A stretch of DNA of 12,293 nucleotides, taken from contig JAJRVH010000127.1 of the NCBI GenBank assembly GCA_021545625.1, positions 1 through 12,293 of the forward strand. Reading direction: 5' to 3'. A program made the position numbers and the translations under genes. This document shows positions 7,616 to 12,293 of this stretch, one piece after another; position 1 is the first letter of the stretch, and each line of letters opens with the position of its first letter. Below the pieces are notes generated by a model, which saw nothing but the letters and a program-made list of their open reading frames with translations, had not been told where the DNA came from and did not search any database. This stretch comes from Zetaproteobacteria bacterium (GTDB lineage Bacteria; Pseudomonadota; Zetaproteobacteria; Mariprofundales; Mariprofundaceae).

Positions 7616-7624
7616 AGTACTCAT
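7259..7624 (-). CDS. soluble group I truncated haemoglobin (TrHbN type)
   Basis: This is a 121-residue 2-on-2 haem globin, a likely cytoplasmic NO dioxygenase or O2/NO carrier. Visible features are VYEQLGGEAAI at the N-terminus, B10 Tyr22 in DIFYRKVLAD, E7 Gln43 and E11 Gln47, GGPNNYTG (56-63) and proximal F8 His70. The ATG at 7624 has GGAGGAGG with a five-base spacer to the AGGAGG core, so the longer in-frame extension (start near 7663) is rejected. It is the first gene of a two-gene unit. The NsrR-like box at 7670-7692, upstream and shared with divergent nsrR, suggests NO-induced expression. The family is secure; the enzymatic role is inferred from residues and context. Confidence 0.94.
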   Translation of the reverse strand: MSTVYEQLGGEAAINAAVDIFYRKVLADHYVNRFFEGVDMEKQAAKQKGFLTMVTGGPNNYTGKDMREGHKHLVKMGLNDSHFDHIICHLRSTLAELGVAQDLIDTVISVAESTRDDVLDR

Positions 7625-7669
7625 CAGTTCCTCCTCCATTCGTAAAGAGTAAATAATTTTCATACCAAT

Positions 7670-7692
7670 AAGATGTATGAAGGATGCATATC
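7670..7692. promoter_or_regulatory. NsrR operator, box 1 (globins / nsrR)
   Basis: The NsrR consensus is AAGATGYATTT, one base, AAATRCATCTT. Here the left half is AAGATGTATGA (7670-7680, 9/11), there is one central base, and the right half is GGATGCATATC (7682-7692, 7/11). The ATGYAT and ATRCAT cores are both intact and exactly 11 bases apart. It lies 45 bases from the globin start and 46 from the nsrR start. A further ATACAT half-site at 7693-7698 makes a longer dyad. Confidence 0.75.
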
Positions 7693-7702
7693 ATACATAC
7701 AC

Positions 7703-7732
7703 TGGACAAAACATGTCAACCGCATCTATCAT
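7703..7732 (+). promoter_or_regulatory. sigma-70 promoter of nsrR
   Basis: TGGACA (7703-7708, 5/6) and TATCAT (7727-7732, 5/6) are separated by 18 bases. A start about seven bases after the -10 falls on the nsrR ATG at 7739, and no Shine-Dalgarno lies before that ATG. This suggests a leaderless transcript. Confidence 0.65.
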
Positions 7733-7738
7733 TAGCTC

Positions 7739-8254
7739 ATGCAGCTGACTCAATATACGGATTATTCCCTGCGCGTTCTGCTCTATCTTGGCTCCCATCC
7801 GGATCGCCGGGTCACCATTACCGAGCTGGCCGATGCCTACCAGATCTCGCGCAACCATCTGGTCAAGGTCGTGCATCAGCTATCGATCCACGGCTGGATT
7901 ACAACCATCCGCGGCAAGTCCGGCGGCATGCATCTGGCCTTTCCACCCGAGCAGATCAATATCGGCACGGTCATACGGCAGACCGAACCGCACATGAACC
8001 TGCTGGAGTGCTTCGACAAGGAAAACAACAACTGCTCCATCAGCCCCGCCTGCCATCTGAAGCGCGTGCTTTATCAGGCGCGCAAGGCATTCATGGAAGT
8101 ACTGGATCGCCATTCGCTGGCCGATGTGCTGGGGTCACATGCCAATGCCAGGGAAGTGATCAGCATTCTGGACGCCAACATCATCCAGGCCCAGGCGCAA
8201 CGGGCGGAGAAAAAACGCAGCCGGAAGAGCGATCCGGCGGAAACCGCAGCCTGA
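7739..8254 (+). CDS. nsrR: nitric-oxide-sensing repressor NsrR (Rrf2 family)
   Basis: NsrR is an Fe-S transcription repressor that releases DNA when its cluster is nitrosylated by NO. The 171-residue protein begins MQLTQYTDYSLRVLLYL as NsrR proteins do. The winged helix-turn-helix contains ADAYQISRNHLVKVVHQLS (31-49) and the wing RGKSGGMHLA. The cluster-binding loop carries C91, C99 and C105 followed by HLK (E. coli NsrR has C91, C96 and C102), and Asp8 is present as a possible fourth ligand. The eight-residue loop FDKENNN is slightly longer than in E. coli, and the C-terminus has an extra basic tail (about 150-171). No Shine-Dalgarno is visible. Predicted NsrR boxes flank this gene and the cytochrome/copper-oxidase genes. 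IscR is unlikely, given the sequence and Cys pattern. Confidence 0.95.
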   Translation: MQLTQYTDYSLRVLLYLGSHPDRRVTITELADAYQISRNHLVKVVHQLSIHGWITTIRGKSGGMHLAFPPEQINIGTVIRQTEPHMNLLECFDKENNNCSISPACHLKRVLYQARKAFMEVLDRHSLADVLGSHANAREVISILDANIIQAQAQRAEKKRSRKSDPAETAA

Positions 8255-8279
8255 CACGACTGCACGGCGCCATCCCTTC

Positions 8280-8335
8280 GGCCGCGCCCCGAGATGGCAC
8301 CTGCCTGCGTTGCTCACCGCTTGTTTGGCGCGGCC
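8280..8335 (+). other. long-range inverted repeat in the nsrR 3' region
   Basis: GGCCGCGCC (8280-8288) and GGCGCGGCC (8327-8335) are perfect 9-base complements separated by 38 bases, just upstream of the strong terminator. The 98-base stretch 8255-8352 has no convincing reading frame. It could be a structured 3' UTR or small RNA; this is sequence pattern only. Confidence 0.35.
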
Positions 8336-8352
8336 AAACCACGCGACCATAA

Positions 8353-8390
8353 AGAAAAAGCCGCCGTTCCCGGGAACGGCGGCTTTTTCT
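8353..8390. terminator. bidirectional intrinsic terminator between nsrR and the cytochrome operon
   Basis: This is a perfect 38-base palindrome with a GC-rich stem (GCCGCCGTTCCC and its complement) flanked by A5 on the left and T5 on the right. It therefore reads as a classical terminator on both strands. It ends nsrR from the left and the copper-oxidase/cytochrome operon from the right, 15 bases past the last stop codon. Confidence 0.93.
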
Positions 8391-8405
8391 CGAGAGCTTC
8401 CGGTT

Positions 8406-8783
8406 TTAACGGAAGTTGACACCACGAACGAGTTCCTGTTCGCAACACAGGGTTCGGATATGACCAACCAGTTGCCGAATCTCATCCTCGGTAAAGACAT
8501 CGTCCCAGGGGGGCATCTTCACTGACTTGCTGACTGCGGGGCCACCGAACTTGATGGCCTTGTAGATCTCGGTATTGGTGCGCGACATCATGTACTTGTT
8601 GTCGCTATGGTCACGGGGAAGGATATTCATCGCCGGCACATTCACGCCGTCCCCCTTGCCATGCATGCCGTGGCACTGCATGCAATACTGCTTGTAGTTC
8701 AGGAACGCCTCCTCGGCATGCAGGGCCGGAGCCGCCAGAAACATCAACAGCCCGGCAGCGAACATCATCTTAGTTGGACGCAT
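8406..8783 (-). CDS. monohaem cytochrome c, NcgC-like
   Basis: This is a secreted class I c-type cytochrome of 125 residues. A signal peptide (about 1-23, ending ALHA) precedes the haem motif CMQCH (34-38); Met90 in VKMPPWDD is the likely axial ligand. An unusual adjacent pair Cys113-Cys114 sits near the C-terminus. The ATG at 8783 has AGGAGG six bases upstream and overlaps the dihaem cytochrome gene by 14 bases, indicating translational coupling. It is the last gene of the copper-oxidase operon before the terminator. In Nitrosomonas europaea a monohaem cytochrome (ncgC) holds this place, ahead of nirK. Electron transfer in the periplasm is family knowledge; the partner is inferred. Confidence 0.9.
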   Translation of the reverse strand: MRPTKMMFAAGLLMFLAAPALHAEEAFLNYKQYCMQCHGMHGKGDGVNVPAMNILPRDHSDNKYMMSRTNTEIYKAIKFGGPAVSKSVKMPPWDDVFTEDEIRQLVGHIRTLCCEQELVRGVNFR

Positions 8784-9510
8784 CGAAATCCTCCTTCGAC
8801 AGCAGAATCAGGTAATGGACGATCTTCTGCAAATCATCCGGTTTGACATGCATGTTCGGCATCCAGATTTTCGGATCCCAGTTCTTCGGGCGATCGATAT
8901 AACTCAACAGGAACTCAGGCTGCAGCCTTGCCCCGGCCGTGTACAGTTCCGGCCCGGTATAGCCGCCATAGCCCGGCTCGATCTGGTGACAGGACAGACA
9001 TCCGTAGACCTTGTCGATCAGCAGCTCGCCCGAGTCCAACGTCACCTTCACCTTCGAATCCAGCTTCTTGCCGGCCACCAGTTCATAGTGCGGTCTGAGA
9101 TCCATCAATGCATCGGCAGCCGCCTCGGCTTCGGCCCTGTTCAGCTTCACATGCTTTAGAGGCCTCAGCACCTCGCCCCACAGCACATCGAATTTGCGAC
9201 CCGCCTTGCCTTTCTGGCTTTTCGGCGGCGTCGAATTGATGTTACGCAGGTAATTCACGCCGGCAGGCCGGATGCGCACAGGCTTCTGCAGCCATTCCAC
9301 CAGCCATTCGCGGCGAAACTTGTTGCCGGCATAGAACAGATCCGGCGCATCGCGTTTCCACAACTCGCGAATGGTCTGCGGCGCCGGACCCTTCAGGTCG
9401 TGGCAGGAAGCGCAGCGGTTTTTCAGAATCGCGGCGCCATCCTCCCCTGCGCTCGCCAGCGCAGGGGAGACGATAACCGCCAGCAATGAAAACAAAATCA
9501 ATCGTTTCAT
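8770..9510 (-). CDS. dihaem cytochrome c, NcgB-like
   Basis: This is a secreted 246-residue cytochrome with two haem motifs, CASCH (33-37) and CLSCH (171-175). The signal peptide covers about residues 1-21. Met217 or Met220 in WMPNMHV is a likely axial ligand of the second haem. The first domain carries the block GPAP, PDLFYAGNK, REWL, WLQKP and RIRPAG (41-84), which is shared with the cytochrome at 10749-11306; the two are paralogues. I chose the ATG at 9510 with AGGG seven bases upstream, nine bases after the copper oxidase stop; a TTG two codons earlier is less likely. The order copper oxidase, dihaem, monohaem equals ncgA-ncgB-ncgC of Nitrosomonas. It probably shuttles electrons to or from the copper oxidase. 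Confidence 0.9.
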   Translation of the reverse strand: MKRLILFSLLAVIVSPALASAGEDGAAILKNRCASCHDLKGPAPQTIRELWKRDAPDLFYAGNKFRREWLVEWLQKPVRIRPAGVNYLRNINSTPPKSQKGKAGRKFDVLWGEVLRPLKHVKLNRAEAEAAADALMDLRPHYELVAGKKLDSKVKVTLDSGELLIDKVYGCLSCHQIEPGYGGYTGPELYTAGARLQPEFLLSYIDRPKNWDPKIWMPNMHVKPDDLQKIVHYLILLSKEDFDASN

Positions 9511-9519
9511 AATCAATCC

Positions 9520-10581
9520 CTAGTTGTGGCGATGGCCACGTTTTTTCTTGAACGATTTACCCCGGAAACGCGGATTCTCAAACAACCCGTACCCTTTTTT
9601 CATTGATTCGCTGTAGAAGAAATCCGGATCGTAATCCTTGTCTTTCCAGACATACCAGTCGTCCATCGGAGTGCCTTCGTACTCCTGAATGGTAATCGGA
9701 CCGCCCGGGAACTTTCCGCGAGCCGTCACATGCTTGTCCACATGGTCATGGAAAATAAAACGACCCTCCTTGTGATTGGCCACGTAGATTGCATCGTAAC
9801 GTTCGCCCGTACCGACCAGAATGGTTTCGGACATATAGGGCGCCGACAGCGGCAGGCCATCCTTGTGCGTCACCGTCCAGTCATGCCCGTGGATATGCAT
9901 CGAATGAATCGCGCCGCCCGCGCCGAAGATACGCACGCGCACAACGTCGCCGGTTTTCAGGCGAATCGGCTGCGTGTAGGGAAACGAACGACCGTTCACG
10001 GAGAAGTAGTCCTCGACATCATACGGCGTGGCGCCTGTGCCATACTTGTCCGCATTGGCCGACTCCCAGGTGGACATCATCATCAGCACTTCCTTTGTTA
10101 CCTTCTGCTCCAGCTTGGTCGGGTGCAACGGATCAATAACAATCGGCCCCCACATGCCGCGCACGCCCACATGCTCATTCACATTGACATGGCAGTGATA
10201 CCAGAGCGTACCGGGACGATCGGCCTTGATCTTGTATGTAAAGGTCGAACCCGGCTTGATTCCCTGCTGGGTAATATCAGGCACGCCGTCCATGCGCCAT
10301 GAATTGGTCTGATGGAAGCCGTGCCAGTGAATGGTGTGGGACAGCGACGTGTTGTTGGTCACATGGATGATCAGGTCATCGCCTTCCTTCGCATGGATAA
10401 GCGGCCCGGGCACCTGGGAATTAAAGGCGAACACCTTGTAGTTCAGATCCGGTGCGACGGCGATCTCCACCTCATCGATCGTCATGTTCATCTCAAGCGT
10501 CTGCGCCTGCGCAGCGCCCGCAGCCATCAGCCAGCCAGCAGCCAGCATCAGGGGAGCGGCGATTATTTTCCATTTTATCAT
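9520..10581 (-). CDS. two-domain multicopper oxidase, NcgA-like
   Basis: This is a periplasmic blue-copper oxidase of 353 residues with two cupredoxin domains. The signal peptide covers residues 1 to about 27 (ending AQA). Domain 1 has H82, H85 and H87 in HTIHWHG, then H129-C130-H131, H137 and M143, giving a type 1 site (H82, C130, H137, M143) plus trinuclear ligands. Domain 2 has H226, HIHGH (229-233) and FHDH (277-280) but no Cys, so no second type 1 copper. Type 1 copper only in domain 1 is the 'type C' two-domain layout known from Nitrosomonas europaea. The trinuclear ligands argue against a nitrite reductase. The Lys/His-rich tail (342-353) is odd. The ATG at 10581 has GGGAGG upstream. 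An NsrR box overlaps its promoter. Confidence 0.92.
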   Translation of the reverse strand: MIKWKIIAAPLMLAAGWLMAAGAAQAQTLEMNMTIDEVEIAVAPDLNYKVFAFNSQVPGPLIHAKEGDDLIIHVTNNTSLSHTIHWHGFHQTNSWRMDGVPDITQQGIKPGSTFTYKIKADRPGTLWYHCHVNVNEHVGVRGMWGPIVIDPLHPTKLEQKVTKEVLMMMSTWESANADKYGTGATPYDVEDYFSVNGRSFPYTQPIRLKTGDVVRVRIFGAGGAIHSMHIHGHDWTVTHKDGLPLSAPYMSETILVGTGERYDAIYVANHKEGRFIFHDHVDKHVTARGKFPGGPITIQEYEGTPMDDWYVWKDKDYDPDFFYSESMKKGYGLFENPRFRGKSFKKKRGHRHN

Positions 10582-10633
10582 TCTATAGTGCCTCCCTAGC
10601 ATGGTATTGGACGCCTGTACGTCCTGATCAAGA

Positions 10634-10656
10634 AAGATGCATTATGGGGATATCTT
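10634..10656. promoter_or_regulatory. NsrR operator, box 2 (copper oxidase operon)
   Basis: The left half AAGATGCATTA (10634-10644) matches the NsrR consensus at 10/11. After one base, the right half GGGGATATCTT (10646-10656) matches at 6/11. The outer AAGAT and ATCTT arms are symmetric at exact 11-1-11 spacing. It covers the -10 of the copper oxidase promoter, so binding would block RNA polymerase. Confidence 0.75.
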
Positions 10657-10669
10657 TCACAAGCGTCAA
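10641..10669 (-). promoter_or_regulatory. sigma-70 promoter of the copper oxidase operon
   Basis: On the minus strand TTGACG (10669-10664, 5/6) and CATAAT (10646-10641, 5/6) are separated by 17 bases. The start would lie near 10634, about 53 bases before the ATG. The -10 lies inside NsrR box 2. Confidence 0.8.
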
Positions 10670-10706
10670 GACACCACCCTACCACATCCCTGCCGGTCAC
10701 GCATGA

Positions 10707-10738
10707 TGCAGGGGAGAGACCACTCCCCCTCCCCTGCA
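10707..10738. other. hairpin between the cytochrome gene and the copper oxidase promoter
   Basis: TGCAGGGGAG (10707-10716) and CTCCCCTGCA (10729-10738) form a perfect 10-bp stem with a 12-base loop, starting 11 bases past the cytochrome stop. No T tract follows on the minus strand, so it is more likely an mRNA-end stabiliser, pause or Rho-dependent end than an intrinsic terminator. Confidence 0.55.
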
Positions 10739-10748
10739 CGCTCCGCTG

Positions 10749-11306
10749 TCAGCGTAACAAAATATTATCACCCTTGCCGAGCTTCGGATCGGCATCCGGG
10801 CGATTCATCAGCACGGTGATCGCCCCGCGCAACGCAGCACTCATCGTATGATCGACAATTGCGTTATTTGTCGGCCGGTCGGCCGGCGAGACGATATCGA
10901 ACGTGCTGGCCGCAGCCACCGCCTTTGCCTGAGATGCATCCAGCCGCACATGCTCAGGCAAACCCGCCGCATCAATCATATCCCGCTTCGGCCCCGGCCT
11001 GATATGATCCATGTAGAACATGCCGGCGGGCCGGATGCGCGTCGGTTTCTGCAGCCATGCCTCCAGCCATTCGCGACGATATTTATTTCCGGCATAAAAC
11101 AGATCCGGCCCCTTGCGCGCCCATAGTCCCTTCAGGTCGGAGGGAGCCGGCCCCGTCAGATTATGGCACGAGGAACACTGATGGCGGAGCACTGCCATCC
11201 CGTCCTCCACCGCAACAGCATGAGGCGTGCCGGCAACCAGCACGCCGGCCAGCACGCAGCCCCGAACAACCATCAAGCCTGAAAGTCGACCAAACCATCC
11301 CGCCAT
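10749..11306 (-). CDS. c-type cytochrome, paralogue of the dihaem protein with a single haem
   Basis: This is a secreted 185-residue cytochrome. The signal peptide ends near residue 30-32 (TPHAVA), and one haem motif CSSCH lies at 44-48. Residues 52-96 share the block GPAP, PDLFYAGNK, RREWL, WLQKP and RIRPAG with the dihaem cytochrome at 8770-9510. The protein stops after LGKGDNILLR, which resembles the lead-in to a second haem domain, but no CxxCH follows in any frame up to the next gene. It may be a C-terminally truncated dihaem form or a natural one-haem variant. The ATG at 11306 has AGGAGG five bases upstream; an ATG six codons earlier precedes that site and is rejected. Box 3 lies 42 bases upstream. 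Function unknown; probably periplasmic electron transfer. Confidence 0.88.
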   Translation of the reverse strand: MAGWFGRLSGLMVVRGCVLAGVLVAGTPHAVAVEDGMAVLRHQCSSCHNLTGPAPSDLKGLWARKGPDLFYAGNKYRREWLEAWLQKPTRIRPAGMFYMDHIRPGPKRDMIDAAGLPEHVRLDASQAKAVAAASTFDIVSPADRPTNNAIVDHTMSAALRGAITVLMNRPDADPKLGKGDNILLR

Positions 11307-11347
11307 GCGCTCCTCCTGTAACATCTACTTGTAATGCACCTTTACAG

Positions 11348-11370
11348 AAGGTGCACTTTGAATATATCTT
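11348..11370. promoter_or_regulatory. NsrR operator, box 3 (cytochrome gene)
   Basis: The left half AAGGTGCACTT (11348-11358) and right half GAATATATCTT (11360-11370) each match the NsrR consensus at 9/11, with the one-base centre. This is the best of the three boxes in the window (18/22). It overlaps a separate perfect inverted repeat, TGCACCTT and AAGGTGCA (11335-11355, five-base spacer). Confidence 0.8.
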
Positions 11371-11383
11371 ATATGACTGTCAA
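11355..11383 (-). promoter_or_regulatory. promoter of the single-haem cytochrome gene
   Basis: A perfect TTGACA -35 on the minus strand (11383-11378) is followed after 17 bases by CAAAGT (11360-11355), a poor -10 (3/6). I favour it because the -10 sits at the same place within NsrR box 3 as the -10 of the copper oxidase promoter does within box 2. The poor -10 predicts a weak or activated promoter. An alternative -10, TATAAG, overlaps the right end of the box. Confidence 0.5.
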
Positions 11384-11390
11384 GCTCCCA

Positions 11391-11418
11391 TTGCCCATCG
11401 CCCGCAGCACGCTACAAT
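11391..11418 (+). promoter_or_regulatory. possible promoter of the membrane protein gene
   Basis: TTGCCC (11391-11396, 4/6) and TACAAT (11413-11418, 5/6) are separated by 16 bases, 58 bases before the ATG at 11477. It is divergent from the cytochrome promoter. Confidence 0.4.
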
Positions 11419-11476
11419 CCAGCATCTTCCGGCAAGCCCGACGGCTTGATTCCACGATTCAAAGGTAGTATTGCCA

Positions 11477-12293
11477 TGCTTTCCACGCTGCAAGATATGT
11501 TCAAACCCCGTCATCTCGGCCTGATCGGCCTGATCGGCCTGGCCTGGGCATATATGTCCCTGTTCCGCTATGACAATTACGGCATCGAGGAAGCCGCAGC
11601 CCTCGACCTGCTGATCAACTGGTCGATCATCCACCAGATCGCCAGCCCGGTCGCACTGTTCGGCGTACCGGATCTGCGCGCCATTTTCTTCGTTCCACTC
11701 GATATGTACTGGGCCGGCAGCCTGCCGGCCGCCAAGGTATTCACGATGTTGACGCTCTTTGCCACATCGCTGCTGCTGTATCGCTGGGGAGAGCGCCAGT
11801 TCGGCGGCGAGGCCTCGATGATCGCCACCGCCCTGCTGCTGATCGCGCCTGTCACACTGATGCAAACCGATGCCATCGGCAGCGGCATCTACCTGTTGTT
11901 CTGCTTTGCCGTTGCCGGCTGGCTTGACGATGCAATACGCGACTCGAAAGCGCTGTTTCCAAGCTGGTATTTCCTGCTGCTTCTGATCTGCGCAATGGCG
12001 ATCAGCATACACCCGATGGGACTGGCGATGCCGCTGGTGCTGGCATGGAAATGGCTGCGGGAAAGCGGAGAGCAGCGTACCAAGGGACTTCGCCTGATGG
12101 CCGGCATCGGCATTGTCACCGTGCTGATGGTCGCCGCCCGCTGGGGATGGTACGGACTGGACGCAGGCGCACCCAACCCGCTGGTCATCCTGGCCGACAG
12201 CCTGCTGGGCTCCCCGCTTCTGCACGAGGCCGGCTGGGGGCTCGGCCTGATCATGATCGATATCCTGCTGATCGGCATCGGCATGTATCTGTA
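11477..12293 (+). CDS. polytopic inner-membrane protein, possibly GT-C glycosyltransferase-like (3' end beyond window)
   Basis: The frame is open for 272 codons to the window end with no stop. The ATG at 11477 has AAAGG (11462-11466) about ten bases upstream. At least seven hydrophobic helices are visible, at about 12-30, 85-102, 113-130, 133-150, 163-190, 205-222 and 255-272. Between the first two lies a long loop with acidic residues (DNYGIEEA, 33-40) followed by VALFG and FVPLDMYW. A large acidic first loop of this kind occurs in GT-C enzymes such as ArnT and PMT relatives, but I see no decisive motif. Residues 15-22 repeat GLI, from a direct repeat of ctgatcggc. I do not recognise the gene; it appears unrelated to the NsrR genes. 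Confidence 0.8.

Noticed and set aside
9520..10581. Copper nitrite reductase (NirK/AniA)
   Set aside because: The HxH, HCH, HIHGH and HDH ligands form a multicopper-oxidase trinuclear site, and the type 1 ligand spacing differs from NirK.
11519..11540. Direct repeat ctgatcggc near the start of the membrane gene
   Set aside because: It encodes repeated GLI in a hydrophobic helix; too short and in-frame to indicate a mobile or regulatory element.
11380..12225. Minus-strand 281-codon frame opposite the membrane protein
   Set aside because: Its translation is a Gln/His/Arg-rich low-complexity shadow, whereas the plus strand encodes regularly spaced transmembrane helices from an ATG with a ribosome site.
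1..12293. Mobile elements, CRISPR arrays, tRNA or rRNA genes
   Set aside because: No transposase, terminal inverted repeats, regular repeat-spacer pattern or tRNA/rRNA-like sequence was seen.

Overview
The window looks like chromosomal DNA of a Gram-negative proteobacterium (Pseudomonadota). The GC content is fairly high, and the layout hrcA-grpE-dnaK-dnaJ-dapB occurs in several gamma- and related proteobacteria. The periplasmic multicopper oxidase/cytochrome c set resembles the nirK-cluster genes of nitrifiers such as Nitrosomonas, which would suit a respiratory or chemolithotrophic lifestyle. I cannot fix the genus from sequence alone. Almost every gene is on the minus strand; only nsrR and a partial membrane-protein gene at the right edge are on the plus strand. 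No gene-free stretch exceeds about 170 bases.

Right-to-left in transcription order, bases 1-5609 hold a heat-shock block: hrcA (repressor), grpE, dnaK, dnaJ and the 3'-truncated lysine/peptidoglycan gene dapB. A degenerate CIRCE operator (5583-5609) lies just upstream of hrcA. A near-consensus sigma-32 promoter (3919-3947) lies upstream of dnaK. The block therefore appears to have two layers of control: HrcA repression at its head and sigma-32 activation inside it. dnaJ and dapB are translationally coupled, and hrcA and grpE overlap.

Bases 5648-7738 hold a 2Fe-2S/FAD/NAD(P)H oxidoreductase and two tandem group-I truncated haemoglobins, one soluble and one with an N-terminal membrane anchor. 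The nitric-oxide-sensing repressor gene nsrR is divergent from them (7739-8254). Bases 8353-11306 hold a second minus-strand set of secreted redox proteins: a c-type cytochrome, a two-domain multicopper oxidase, a dihaem cytochrome c and a monohaem cytochrome c. The last three match, in order and type, the ncgA-ncgB-ncgC genes that precede nirK in Nitrosomonas europaea. Here nirK is absent and a perfect bidirectional terminator (8353-8390) sits in its place.

Three sequences fit the NsrR operator (11-1-11 inverted repeat): 7670-7692 between the globins and nsrR, 10634-10656 in front of the multicopper oxidase, and 11348-11370 in front of the first cytochrome. The last two cover the predicted -10 elements in the same geometry. 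The window therefore appears to contain a compact NsrR regulon: cytoplasmic and membrane-tethered globins for NO removal, plus a periplasmic copper-oxidase/cytochrome module, all in reach of the regulator encoded in their midst. The right edge holds a partial polytopic membrane protein, possibly GT-C-like, of unknown function.
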